A stretch of 64,000 nt of DNA from Pseudomonas kermanshahensis (lineage in GTDB: Bacteria; Pseudomonadota; Gammaproteobacteria; Pseudomonadales; Pseudomonadaceae): assembly GCF_014269205.2 (NCBI RefSeq), contig NZ_JABWRY020000001.1, forward strand, positions 3,038,001 through 3,102,000, in the 5' to 3' direction. The position numbers and the translations under genes were made by a program. A model generated the notes under the pieces. The model saw nothing but the letters and a program-made list of their open reading frames with translations. It did not search any database and was not told the origin of the DNA. Positions 55,629 to 64,000 of the stretch are shown piece by piece (the stretch's first letter is position 1; every line of letters begins with the position of its first letter).

Positions 55629-56909
55629 ATGCACCGATCGTTAACGTTCAGAGCTTTTGTCTGTTTGATTACCCTGGCCCCATCCACCGCCCTTTATGCA
55701 GCAGTCGACCCACAGGTTGAGGCCCTGAAACAAGAACTGATGGCGTTGAAACAGCGCTACGAAGCGCAGCAGCAAGCGTTGATGGTCCTTGAACAGCGGG
55801 TTCGCCAGGTGGAGGAGACCCCGGCGGCGCCGCAGCCTAAACGGTTGACCAAATCCCCGGCCGAAACGGTCAAAGGCGGCCAGACTGTCGCCGCCGGGGC
55901 GCCAGGCACCACCGGCAGCTCCTATGGCCAATCGCTCAAGGACGATTCCGAACCTGCGCAAAGTGTGTCCAACCTGTACGACGAGGCCAGCGGCTTCTTC
56001 GGTGGCGGCAAGTTCAGCTTCGAAACCGGCGTGACCTACACCCATTACGACACCCGCGCACTGGTGCTCAACGGCTTCCTTGCGCTGGACTCGATTTTCC
56101 TCGGCAACATCAATTTGGACCGCATCAAGGCAGACAACTGGACCCTGGACATGACCGCCCGCTACAACCTGGCGCAGCGCTGGCAGTTCGACATTAACGT
56201 TCCAGTGGTCTACCGCGAATCGACCTACTCGTCTGGCGGCGCCGGTGGTGCAGCCCCGGTCACCAGTGATGAAACCGTCACCCGCGACCCGGAAATCGGC
56301 GATATCAACGTCGGCGTTGCCTACAAGTTCATGGACGAGTCCGAAAACTGGCCCGATGCGGTGGCGACACTGCGGGTCAAAGCGCCCACCGGCAAGGACC
56401 CGTACGGCATCAAGCTGCGCGAGGTACCAGGCAACGACAACCTGTCGGTGCCGGAAAGCCTGCCGACCGGCAACGGCGTATGGGCGATTACACCGGGCAT
56501 CTCGCTGGTCAAGACCTTCGACCCCGCCGTGCTGTTCGGCAGCCTGTCCTACACCTACAACATGGAAGACTCGTTCAGCGACATCAGCCCCCAGGTCAAC
56601 AGCAAGGTGCCGGGTGACGTGAAACTCGGCGACTCCTGGCAAGTCGGGGCCGGTATCGCCTTTGCCTTGAACGAGAAGATGAGCATGTCGTTCTCGGTTT
56701 CCGACCAGTTTGCCCGCAAGAGCAAGATCAAGCCGGATGGCGGCGACTGGCAATCGATCAGCAACAGCGATTACAACTCAGCCAACTTCAACATCGGCAT
56801 GACCTTTGCGGCCAGCGACAACCTGACCATCGTGCCCAACCTCTCGATTGGCCTGACCGACGATGCGCCAGACTTCTCCTTCAGCCTCAAATTCCCCTAC
56901 TACTTCTGA
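55629..56909 (+). CDS. fapF: Fap outer-membrane pore FapF
   Basis: 426 residues. Signal peptide about 1-24. A periplasmic coiled coil (about 26-60, [20 protein letters not shown]) forms the trimer plug, followed by a linker and a 12-strand-like barrel from about 115 ending FSLKFPYYF with the terminal Phe of outer-membrane proteins. It exports Fap monomers. Last gene of the operon. Confidence 0.92.
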   Translation: MHRSLTFRAFVCLITLAPSTALYAAVDPQVEALKQELMALKQRYEAQQQALMVLEQRVRQVEETPAAPQPKRLTKSPAETVKGGQTVAAGAPGTTGSSYGQSLKDDSEPAQSVSNLYDEASGFFGGGKFSFETGVTYTHYDTRALVLNGFLALDSIFLGNINLDRIKADNWTLDMTARYNLAQRWQFDINVPVVYRESTYSSGGAGGAAPVTSDETVTRDPEIGDINVGVAYKFMDESENWPDAVATLRVKAPTGKDPYGIKLREVPGNDNLSVPESLPTGNGVWAITPGISLVKTFDPAVLFGSLSYTYNMEDSFSDISPQVNSKVPGDVKLGDSWQVGAGIAFALNEKMSMSFSVSDQFARKSKIKPDGGDWQSISNSDYNSANFNIGMTFAASDNLTIVPNLSIGLTDDAPDFSFSLKFPYYF

Positions 56910-57026
56910 CCCCCAGCCGCCTGCCGGGCCTGCGCAAGCCAGCCCGGCATTTGGTTACCAGCCTTGTAGCCCGCCGTATTCCCTGGCCCAGCCTGTTATC
57001 ATTCAGCACAGTTGCATGACGATTTA

Positions 57027-59249
57027 ATGGCAAAAGGGAAGTTTTCTGTGAAGAACCTGTTCGACCACCCACGCACCCGGCTCGTCGCTTTGGCGGGCCT
57101 GGTGCTGGTGATCCCACTGGGTACGCGCGCCATGCTGGGTTGGTCCAACCCGCTCGGTTATCTGTCCGATCTGGCCCTCGGCAGCCTGCTGGTCTTGCTG
57201 CTGCACCGCCGGCCGTGGTGGCTGGCGTTGCCGGTTCTGCTGGCCTGGGCGGCGCTCTGGGTGGCGTCGGCCGAGCTGGTGAGCGCGGTGGGCAGGCTGC
57301 CCACCAGCGCCGACCTCGGCTACCTGACCGACTCCCAATTCATGGAGAACTCAACCGGCGGCGGCCTCGCGCATGGCTGGTTGCCCTGGCTCTTGGCGGC
57401 CGGCGTGCTGGGCTGGTTGCTCAGCGTCTGGAGCAGCCGCGGCCAACGTGTCGCCCCCCTGCCCCGCAAGGCCTGGGCAGTTACGCTGCTGCTGTTTGGC
57501 GCGCACTGGGGCAGCCAACACCTGGCGCCTTCCGATGCCGAGCAGTGGCGGCAGTACAACCTCTCGCATCAGGTGCTGTCGGCCGGCGTCGGTAGCCTGC
57601 AGCGCCAGGCCCTGGGCTGGGCCGGCCAGGAACAGGTGGTCACGCCCTTGCCCAGCAGTGGCCTGACCCAGTCCGACCTGCATGGCCAGAAGCTGCTCAA
57701 GGCACCGGGCAGTGCACGCAACCTGTTGGTCATCACCGTCGAAGGCATCCCCGGGGCCTACATTCGCGCCAACCGCCAGGCCCTGCACAGCCGCTTCGAC
57801 GAAGACCTGATGCCAAAGCTCAGCCGTTGGGCCGAACGCGGCATGAACACCCCGGATTATGTGCTGCACACCCACCAGACCATCCGTGGCCTGTACGCGA
57901 TGCTGTGCGGTGATTACGACAAGCTGGCCAACGGCACGCCTAAGGGCGTCGAACTGCTGACCCAGAACGACCGTAACCAGGCCTGCCTGCCGGCACAGTT
58001 GCGCCAGGCCGGGTTCACCACCCACTACCTACAGGGTGCTGGGCTGCGCTTCATGGCCAAGGACCGCATCATGCCGCACATCGGTTTCGATTCGGTGCAT
58101 GGCCTGGAGTGGTTCCGCAACAAGAACTACCTGGAATTTCCTTGGGGCAAGGACGACCGCGCTTTCTTCGAAGGTGCCCTGGACTATGTCGGCCAGCTGA
58201 GGAAACAAGACAAACCCTGGATGCTGACCCTGCTGACCGTGGGCACTCACCAGCCTTATTCGGCACCGGCGGCTTACCTCGAGCGCTACGACACGCCCAA
58301 GCAGGCTGCCGTCGCCTACCTGGACGATGCAATCGGCGCGTTTCTCGATAACCTCGAACGCCAGGGTGTGCTCAAGGACACCCTGGTGGTAGTCACTTCC
58401 GACGAGTCCCACGGCATAGACGGCGTGCGTCTGGCATCCTCGTGGGGTTTCAACCTCACCCTGGCGCCGGAGCAGGCGGAGCTACCCACTATCAAGCGCG
58501 GCACCTATGGCCATATCGACCTGACCACGTCGCTGCTCGACTACTTCGCCTTGCCGATCCCCGTCGCACTGGGTGGCCGCTCGCTGTACCGCGATTACGA
58601 CACTGGCCGCGAGATGATCGCCTACACCAACGGCATGCTGCGTTACCACAACGGCCAAGGCGTGTTCACCGAATGCGACTTCCAGCAGCGCTGCCGACGC
58701 TACGCCAGCGAAGGTTTCATCGCCGACCAGGCGCGCTACCTCGGCACCGGTGACGACATGCTCGGCCAGCAGGTCGTTACCCTGGCCGGCACCCTCGACC
58801 AGTCGCTGCTGCAAACGCCGCTCAACCTGCGCTACCAGTTCGGCGGCCCATCACCGATAAAGTTGCGCAAGCGCATTCACGATGACTGGGCCGACAACCT
58901 GATCGGTGCGCAGTACCTGGAGATGCCCGGCGGCTCGCACACCCGTGTACGGGTCAAGGTGCGCTCGCTGGACCCACGTCGTGCGGCCTACATTCAGCTC
59001 AAGGCCAAGCAACTGGAGCAAGATGTGCCATTGGGGCTGCCAGAAGAAATCCGCGTGACGGCGGATCAGCCACTGGAAATGGAGTTCAGCTTTGACAACC
59101 CGACCGAGCGCAAGGCGTTTTCCTTCCACCTGCTGGGGTATGGCGGCGGTGCGGTCGAAGTCAGCGACTTCAGTGTGATTACCGCATTACCTGGGGAAAG
59201 CGACGTGCCGGATGAACTGACCGACGACCCTATCGCCCATTCGGGCTGA
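57027..59249 (+). CDS. LTA-synthase-like membrane sulfatase
   Basis: 740 residues. About five N-terminal membrane helices, then an extracytoplasmic sulfatase/phosphoglycerol-transferase domain: LVITVEGIPGAYI (metal-site E), THQTIRGLYAMLCGDYD (nucleophile Thr region) and VVVTSDESHGIDG (metal-site D/H). In Gram-negatives such enzymes modify periplasmic glucans or envelope glycans; the substrate here is unknown. A C-terminal extension of about 200 residues looks like a beta-rich domain. A GTG at 57048 with AAAGGGAAG upstream is an alternative start. Confidence 0.8.
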   Translation: MAKGKFSVKNLFDHPRTRLVALAGLVLVIPLGTRAMLGWSNPLGYLSDLALGSLLVLLLHRRPWWLALPVLLAWAALWVASAELVSAVGRLPTSADLGYLTDSQFMENSTGGGLAHGWLPWLLAAGVLGWLLSVWSSRGQRVAPLPRKAWAVTLLLFGAHWGSQHLAPSDAEQWRQYNLSHQVLSAGVGSLQRQALGWAGQEQVVTPLPSSGLTQSDLHGQKLLKAPGSARNLLVITVEGIPGAYIRANRQALHSRFDEDLMPKLSRWAERGMNTPDYVLHTHQTIRGLYAMLCGDYDKLANGTPKGVELLTQNDRNQACLPAQLRQAGFTTHYLQGAGLRFMAKDRIMPHIGFDSVHGLEWFRNKNYLEFPWGKDDRAFFEGALDYVGQLRKQDKPWMLTLLTVGTHQPYSAPAAYLERYDTPKQAAVAYLDDAIGAFLDNLERQGVLKDTLVVVTSDESHGIDGVRLASSWGFNLTLAPEQAELPTIKRGTYGHIDLTTSLLDYFALPIPVALGGRSLYRDYDTGREMIAYTNGMLRYHNGQGVFTECDFQQRCRRYASEGFIADQARYLGTGDDMLGQQVVTLAGTLDQSLLQTPLNLRYQFGGPSPIKLRKRIHDDWADNLIGAQYLEMPGGSHTRVRVKVRSLDPRRAAYIQLKAKQLEQDVPLGLPEEIRVTADQPLEMEFSFDNPTERKAFSFHLLGYGGGAVEVSDFSVITALPGESDVPDELTDDPIAHSG

Positions 59250-59345
59250 CGCCAAGCCCACCGTTCATCGCACCACCTTCGATGCCTGTCGATCTGGCCC
59301 TGCCCCGCTCGACCAGTGCTGAATCCCTACCCTGGAGTCAGCACC

Positions 59346-60071
59346 ATGAGCAGTGAAAACAGGCATGAGGTGGTCTCCCGCAGCCAGTGGCTGGCAGCAC
59401 GCCGGCAGCTGTGGTTGCACGAAAAAGCCTTCACCCATCAACGCGACGAGCTGGCTGCAGCACGTCGCGCTTTGCCCTGGATGAAGGTCGAACAACCCTA
59501 TCGATTCCAGGGGCCGGAGGGCGAACTGAGCCTGGCCCAACTGTTCGCCGGGCGCAGCCAGCTGTTGCTCTATCACTTCATGTTCGCCGAGGGCTGGCGT
59601 GAAGGTTGCCCAGGCTGCTCTTTCCTGGCTGACCATTTTGACGGCGCGAACCTGCACCTGGCGCACCACGATGTATCGCTGGTGGCCGTCTCCCGGGCGC
59701 CCTACGCCGAGTTCCAGGCATTTCGCCAGCGCATGGGCTGGCAGTTTTCGTGGTACTCGTCCGCAGGTAGCGGGTTCAATGAAGACTTTGGCGTCAGCGT
59801 GGGCAGCGACGCGCCTCGGCAGTACAACTATGAGCCTTATGAAGGCAGCGAAAGCGAGTTGCCGGGGCTGAGTGCGTTCTACCTTGACGCGGACGGCAGC
59901 GTGTACCACACGTACTCAACCTATGCCCGCGGGCTGGACATTCTGGTCAATACCTACAACTTCCTCGACATTGCGCCGTTGGGGCGTAACGAGGCCGGAA
60001 CCATGGACTGGGTGCGGCACCATGACCGCTATGAAGGGCAGACCGGCAAGGCGCATTGTTGCCATGACTGA
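59346..60071 (+). CDS. DUF899 thioredoxin-like protein
   Basis: 241 residues. Conserved DUF899 segments: SRSQWLAARRQLWLHEKAFT, LLLYHFMFAEGWREGCPGCSF (CxxC-like), DHFDGANLHLAHHD and GLSAFYLDADGSVYHTYSTYARG. Cytosolic, redox-fold protein of unknown function. Start at 59346; a frame to 59316 exists but adds no domain. A REP pair follows. Confidence 0.88.
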   Translation: MSSENRHEVVSRSQWLAARRQLWLHEKAFTHQRDELAAARRALPWMKVEQPYRFQGPEGELSLAQLFAGRSQLLLYHFMFAEGWREGCPGCSFLADHFDGANLHLAHHDVSLVAVSRAPYAEFQAFRQRMGWQFSWYSSAGSGFNEDFGVSVGSDAPRQYNYEPYEGSESELPGLSAFYLDADGSVYHTYSTYARGLDILVNTYNFLDIAPLGRNEAGTMDWVRHHDRYEGQTGKAHCCHD

Positions 60072-60096
60072 TGCAAGCCTGCCCTGAATGTTGCCC

Positions 60097-60192
60097 TGTA
60101 GGCGCAGCCTTGTGCTGCGAAGAGGCCGGTGAAAGCAGCGACGTTTCACTGTGTAGCTTCCGGCCTCTTCGCAGCACAAGGCTGCTCCTACA
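60097..60192. repeat. Inverted REP pair between convergent genes
   Basis: Arms 60097-60129 and 60160-60192 are 33-base complements with one mismatch and contain the P. putida REP motif (CCGGCCTCTTCGCAGCACAA). They separate the DUF899 and ureG 3' ends. Confidence 0.88.
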
Positions 60193-60209
60193 CGCGTATT
60201 GCATGCCGG

Positions 60210-60833
60210 CTAGCCGCGCACACCAAGCATCCCGCGCTCAACGATGAAATCGATCACCGCCTGCAGCCCTTCGCCCTTTTTCAGGTTACTGAATGTCCAT
60301 GGCCGCTGCGGGCGCATGCGCTGGGTGTCGCGCTCCATCACCTCCAGCGATGCACCGACGTAAGGCGCAAGGTCAGTCTTGTTGATCACCAGGAAGTCAG
60401 ACTTGGTAATCCCCGGTCCGCCCTTGCGCGGGATCTTCTCACCCTCGGCAACATCGATGACGTAGATGGTCAGGTCGGCCAGCTCCGGGCTGAACGTGGC
60501 GCTGAGGTTGTCGCCACCGCTCTCCACGAAGATAACCTCAAGGTTACCGAACTTGCGCGCCAAAGCCTCCACGGCCGCCAAGTTCATCGAGGCGTCTTCG
60601 CGGATCGCCGTGTGTGGGCAGCCGCCGGTTTCCACGCCGACAATGCGCTCAGGCTCCAGTGCACCGGCCTCGGTGAGGATGCGTTGGTCCTCTTTGGTGT
60701 AGATGTCGTTGGTCACCACGGCGATCTGATAATGATCGCGCATGGCCTTGCACAAGGCTTCGAGCAGCGCGGTCTTGCCAGAACCGACCGGGCCGCCGAC
60801 ACCGACGCGCAGGGGTTGTTGATAGCTTTGCAT
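60210..60833 (-). CDS. ureG: Urease accessory GTPase UreG
   Basis: 207 residues, standard length. Walker [15 protein letters not shown], the nickel-binding CPH motif in [31 protein letters not shown] and the [10 protein letters not shown] base-recognition motif. It drives GTP-dependent nickel insertion into urease with UreF and UreD. Last gene of the accessory run, 11 bases after ureF. Confidence 0.97.
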   Translation of the reverse strand: MQSYQQPLRVGVGGPVGSGKTALLEALCKAMRDHYQIAVVTNDIYTKEDQRILTEAGALEPERIVGVETGGCPHTAIREDASMNLAAVEALARKFGNLEVIFVESGGDNLSATFSPELADLTIYVIDVAEGEKIPRKGGPGITKSDFLVINKTDLAPYVGASLEVMERDTQRMRPQRPWTFSNLKKGEGLQAVIDFIVERGMLGVRG

Positions 60834-60844
60834 GAAGGCAGTCC

Positions 60845-61519
60845 TCAGGAGCGGAACAAACGGGTGTATTGGGTTTCATGTCGCGATGAAGCAATCGCCA
60901 GCAATGGCAGGCCGCCACCGAGCTGGTCATCGCCCAGGGCCAGCGCCTGGTCGAGTACGGCGGGTAAGTCCTGGCCCAGGTCGCGCAGCAAGGTTTGCGC
61001 CGCCTGCTGGCCGAACGGCACCAGCTTGACCCCGGCCATCACTGCGCCTTCGAGCCAGGCGAAGCCAATGCCCAGCGCCAACTGACGCAGCGGGATCGAC
61101 CAGTAGGCGCCGAGCCAGGCCATACCGCCCAGTTGGCTGAGTTCAAGGCTGGCCCGCCAGGCGGGGTCCTGCCCCAATTGCCAGCCATCGAGCAGGCGTG
61201 CCAGCGCCGAGCCACGCTGTTGTTCTTCCAGGCGCAACTCCGCGGTTTCCCGGTTGGCCAGCAGAAAGCGGCTCCATTGGCTGAATGCTTGGGCATCCGT
61301 GGCCAGGCAGGCCTGATACAGGCGTGCCAGCACGGGCCAGTCGACGCAGCCCAGGGTGTCGTGCAACTGCTCGCGCTGCCAGGCGCTGAAGCTGGCGATA
61401 TCCTGCACCCAACCCGCTTCGACGGCCCATTCCAGGCCTTGCGAGTAGGTGAACCCACCCACTGGCAAACCCGGGCTGGCCAGTTGCAGCAAGCGCAACA
61501 GCGCCAGGTCGCTGTCCAT
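60845..61519 (-). CDS. ureF: Urease accessory protein UreF
   Basis: 224 residues, all-helical. Conserved [30 protein letters not shown] start and the [19 protein letters not shown] region. It regulates the UreG GTPase in the activation complex. The start at 61519 shares its first base with the ureJ stop (TGATG). Confidence 0.93.
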   Translation of the reverse strand: MDSDLALLRLLQLASPGLPVGGFTYSQGLEWAVEAGWVQDIASFSAWQREQLHDTLGCVDWPVLARLYQACLATDAQAFSQWSRFLLANRETAELRLEEQQRGSALARLLDGWQLGQDPAWRASLELSQLGGMAWLGAYWSIPLRQLALGIGFAWLEGAVMAGVKLVPFGQQAAQTLLRDLGQDLPAVLDQALALGDDQLGGGLPLLAIASSRHETQYTRLFRS

Positions 61520-62064
61520 CAACCGGCCAGTACCAGTGCGGCGCCGGCCAGCAGGCCACCACCGAAGACTTTTTGCAGGCCGCTGTGGCGGCGCAGCAAG
61601 CAACCCACCGCGAACCCGGCCACCAGCAGCAGGCCGCTGACGGTCACGAAGCCAGCACTGAACTGCCAGAACGCGCTGGGCGTGGCTTCAACGCCATGCG
61701 CCCAGCCGTGAAACAGGGCGAACACCGGCATGGCCAGCGCCAGCAACAGCTGGCGGCTAGGCAGCAACAGGGCCCCGGCGGCGACCAGCAACGACACGCT
61801 GATCATCGTTTCCATGCCCAACACATCCCCAAACAGATGGCCGCACACCGCGCCACCAAACATCGCCGCCAGGGTTGCCAAGGGCAAGGTCAGGTTGCGT
61901 CGGGTCAGCGCAGCGAGCACGCCAGTACCCAGCAGCATCAGCAAGTGGTCCAGGCCGGTCAGCGGGTGCAGCAGGCCGTCCTGCAACGGGTTACTGTCGT
62001 GGCCGGGGTGGGCGAAGGCCGGCACCGCCAGCATCAGCAGAAACAGGGCGAACGTCTTTTTCAT
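61519..62064 (-). CDS. ureJ: HupE/UreJ nickel permease
   Basis: 181 residues. Signal-like N-terminus, HPGHDSNPLQDGLLHPLTGLDHLLMLLG (metal-site histidines), then about six membrane helices including LALAMPVFALFHGWAHGVEAT. Family members transport nickel or cobalt. Coupled to ureF by TGATG and 18 bases after ureE. Confidence 0.9.
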   Translation of the reverse strand: MKKTFALFLLMLAVPAFAHPGHDSNPLQDGLLHPLTGLDHLLMLLGTGVLAALTRRNLTLPLATLAAMFGGAVCGHLFGDVLGMETMISVSLLVAAGALLLPSRQLLLALAMPVFALFHGWAHGVEATPSAFWQFSAGFVTVSGLLLVAGFAVGCLLRRHSGLQKVFGGGLLAGAALVLAG

Positions 62065-62082
62065 CAGTAGCTCCAGGGCAGT

Positions 62083-62580
62083 TCAGGAATGGGCAGGCAG
62101 GCGCACGAATGGGTGGTCGTTGCCATGGCTGTGGCTATGGCTGTGCGGCGCGCTCTGGTAGGCGCCCGCCTCGGGTTCGAACGGTGCCAGTTCGGTTTCC
62201 ACCGTCAGGCCCAGGCCACGCAGCATGTCGTCCAGCACATAGTCGTGCTGGTAGCGCAGCAGGCCAGGTTCGATCTGCAGCGGCACATGACGGTTGCCCA
62301 GGTGGTAGGCGGCCCGTGCCAGCAAGTGCGGGTCGGCGCAACGTACCGTCGACACCGTTTCTGGTGCGGCCAGCACGCGAATGACCTGGCTGCCATCGGC
62401 ATCGGCCAGCAGTTCACCGCCGCGCAGCAGGTGGCCGCGTGCGAGCATCAGCCCGGCGTCGCGGCCGTCGTCGAGGGTTACCCGCAGGCGGCTCTTGATG
62501 CGGCTGTCCACATCCAGGGTGACGGTGCCGGTTTCGGCAAGCGAGCCAGGTTCGGTGACCCGGCGAGTCAGGACTATCAT
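62083..62580 (-). CDS. ureE: Urease nickel chaperone UreE
   Basis: 165 residues. N-terminal peptide-binding part (RLRVTLDDGRDAGLMLARGHLLRGG), metal-binding domain with AYHLGNRHVPLQIEPG, and a His-rich C-terminus (HSHSHSHGNDH). Start at 62580; the open frame to 62760 lies inside ureC. It delivers nickel to the UreG complex. Confidence 0.93.
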   Translation of the reverse strand: MIVLTRRVTEPGSLAETGTVTLDVDSRIKSRLRVTLDDGRDAGLMLARGHLLRGGELLADADGSQVIRVLAAPETVSTVRCADPHLLARAAYHLGNRHVPLQIEPGLLRYQHDYVLDDMLRGLGLTVETELAPFEPEAGAYQSAPHSHSHSHGNDHPFVRLPAHS

Positions 62581-62590
62581 CTGTGCTCCT

Positions 62591-64000
62591 TCAGAACAGG
62601 AAGTAACGCTGGGCGAGCGGCAGTTCGCTGGCCGGTTCGCACACCAGCAACTCGCCGTCGGCACGCACCTGGTAGGTCTGCGCATCGACTTCGATGACCG
62701 GCTGCAAGGTGTTGTGGACCATGTCGGCCTTGCGCACCCGTCGGCAGCCGTGGGCCACACCGATCAGGCTGCGCAGGTTGAGTGCTTCGGCCAGGCCGCT
62801 GTCCATGGCGGCCTGCGACAGAAAGGTCATCCGCGTGGCGTGCCGCGCCGCGCCCAAGGCGCCGAACATCGGCCGGTAGTGCACGGGTTGCGGCGTCGGG
62901 ATCGAGCCATTGATATCACCCATGGGCGCGGTGACGATCATCCCGCCCTTGATCACCAAGGCGGGCTTGACCGCAAAAAAGGCCGGGGCCCACAGCACCA
63001 GGTCAGCCAGCTTGCCCACCTCCACGGAACCCACTTCATGGGCAATGCCGTGGGTCAACGCTGGGTTGAGGGTGTACTTGGCGATGTAGCGCTTGACTCG
63101 GAAGTTGTCGCTGTAACTGTTGTCCGGCGCCAAAGGCCCACGGCGCAGCTTCATCTGGTGCGCCACCTGCCAGGTGCGCAGCACCACTTCCCCCACGCGG
63201 CCCATGGCCTGGGAGTCGGACGAGGTCATGGCGAACGCACCCATGTCATGCAGGATGTCCTCGGCAGCGATGGTTTCGCGGCGGATGCGTGACTCGGCGA
63301 ACGCCACGTCCTCGGCGATGCTCGGGTCCAGGTGGTGGCAGACCATGAGCATGTCCAGGTGCTCGTCGACAGTGTTGACGGTGTACGGCAAGGTCGGGTT
63401 GGTCGAGGACGGCAGCACGTTGGCCTGCCCTGCAGCGCGGATGATGTCTGGCGCATGGCCACCGCCTGCGCCCTCGGTATGGAAGGTGTGGATGGTGCGG
63501 TCACCAATGGCCGCCAGGGTGTCTTCGATGCAACCGGACTCGTTGAGGGTGTCGGTGTGGATCGCCACCTGGATGTCCATTTCCTCGGCCACGCCCAGGC
63601 AACAGTCGATGGCTGCCGGGGTCGAGCCCCAGTCCTCGTGCAGTTTCAGGCCGACGGCGCCCGCCGCGATCTGCTCGCGCAATGCCTCGGGGCGCGACGC
63701 ATTGCCTTTGCCCAGCAGGCCAATATTGATGGGCAGGCTGTCGGCGGCCTGGAGCATGCGCGCCAGGTACCACGGGCCAGGGGTGCAGGTGGTGGCGTTG
63801 GTACCGGTGGCCGGCCCCGTGCCGCCACCGATGAAGGTGGTGACGCCGCTGGTAAGGGCCTCCTCCACCTGCTGCGGGCAGATGAAGTGGATGTGCGAGT
63901 CGATGCCGCCAGCGGTGACGATCTTGCCTTCGGCAGCGATCACCTCGGTGCCTGGGCCGACTGGCACGGTGACCCCTGGTTGCACATCGGGGTTGCCGGC
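62591..64000 (-). CDS. ureC: Urease alpha subunit (partial)
   Basis: C-terminal 469 residues; the N-terminus lies beyond the right edge. Active-site residues: HIH in [10 protein letters not shown] (nickel ligands), the carbamylated Lys of [34 protein letters not shown], the VCHHLDP catalytic Cys-His flap, and the Asp in [12 protein letters not shown]. It hydrolyses urea to ammonia and carbamate with two nickel ions. Ten bases separate it from ureE. Confidence 0.98.
   Translation of the reverse strand, partial: AGNPDVQPGVTVPVGPGTEVIAAEGKIVTAGGIDSHIHFICPQQVEEALTSGVTTFIGGGTGPATGTNATTCTPGPWYLARMLQAADSLPINIGLLGKGNASRPEALREQIAAGAVGLKLHEDWGSTPAAIDCCLGVAEEMDIQVAIHTDTLNESGCIEDTLAAIGDRTIHTFHTEGAGGGHAPDIIRAAGQANVLPSSTNPTLPYTVNTVDEHLDMLMVCHHLDPSIAEDVAFAESRIRRETIAAEDILHDMGAFAMTSSDSQAMGRVGEVVLRTWQVAHQMKLRRGPLAPDNSYSDNFRVKRYIAKYTLNPALTHGIAHEVGSVEVGKLADLVLWAPAFFAVKPALVIKGGMIVTAPMGDINGSIPTPQPVHYRPMFGALGAARHATRMTFLSQAAMDSGLAEALNLRSLIGVAHGCRRVRKADMVHNTLQPVIEVDAQTYQVRADGELLVCEPASELPLAQRYFLF

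Overview
The window is GC-rich chromosomal DNA from a Pseudomonas, most likely the P. putida group. The basis is gene content and order (glnS-cysS, ppiB-lpxH, a PvdQ-type acylase, tamAB, an ECF sigma/anti-sigma pair beside a catalase, uppP next to a pyruvate-type chemoreceptor, a fap amyloid operon, a urease cluster) together with REP-type palindromes of the P. putida style. No rRNA, tRNA, CRISPR array, phage, integrase or insertion sequence was recognised. Genes at both edges are cut: cobW at the left and ureC at the right.

Layout. 1-6.9 kb: cobW behind a cobalamin riboswitch, two small genes, ilvE, an OmpR-type two-component system, and a divergent AraC regulator/EamA exporter pair. 6.9-14 kb: housekeeping genes (glnS-cysS, ppiB-lpxH) and a large periplasmic acylase. 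14-17.3 kb: an accessory island of poorly characterised genes: a Fur-like winged-helix protein, a small membrane protein, a secreted protein, a Mor-like regulator and two DUF2589 proteins. 17.3-24.4 kb: tamB/tamA, an acetyltransferase and xthA. 24.5-27.5 kb: anti-sigma and ECF sigma factor facing a catalase-cytochrome b561 operon, with matching ECF promoters in both directions. 27.5-37.5 kb: mixed transporters, regulators and redox enzymes, including an MFS exporter with a Fur-box-like site, a TetR-controlled reductase pair, a DUF4157 protein, AmpC and a second EamA exporter. 37.6-43.4 kb: a catabolic cluster (class II aldolase, orphan solute-binding protein, FMN/FAD/Fe-S oxidoreductase, XRE-cupin regulator, GATase-AraC regulator) with a perfect inverted repeat in its divergent promoter. 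43.4-51.2 kb: an NDH-2-like oxidoreductase, azoR and its LysR neighbour, uppP, a chemoreceptor, and pnuC with an NMN/NR kinase-like gene. 51.4-56.9 kb: the complete fapABCDEF functional-amyloid operon. 57-60 kb: an LTA-synthase-like sulfatase and a DUF899 protein. 60.2-64 kb: ureG, F, J, E and C on the minus strand.

How the parts work together. FapA-F form one export and assembly route for extracellular amyloid: FapC and FapB are the fibre proteins, FapD is the C39 protease, FapF the outer-membrane pore, and FapA and FapE accessory proteins. PrtI/PrtR and the catalase-b561 pair look like one autoregulated envelope redox-stress circuit. The UreE, F, G and J proteins serve nickel supply and insertion for the urease whose alpha subunit starts at the right edge. 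The least explained parts are the Mor-like/DUF2589 set at 15.5-17.3 kb, the two 8-residue repeat arrays inside the FapC linker, and the 37.6-43.4 kb catabolic cluster, whose substrate is unknown.
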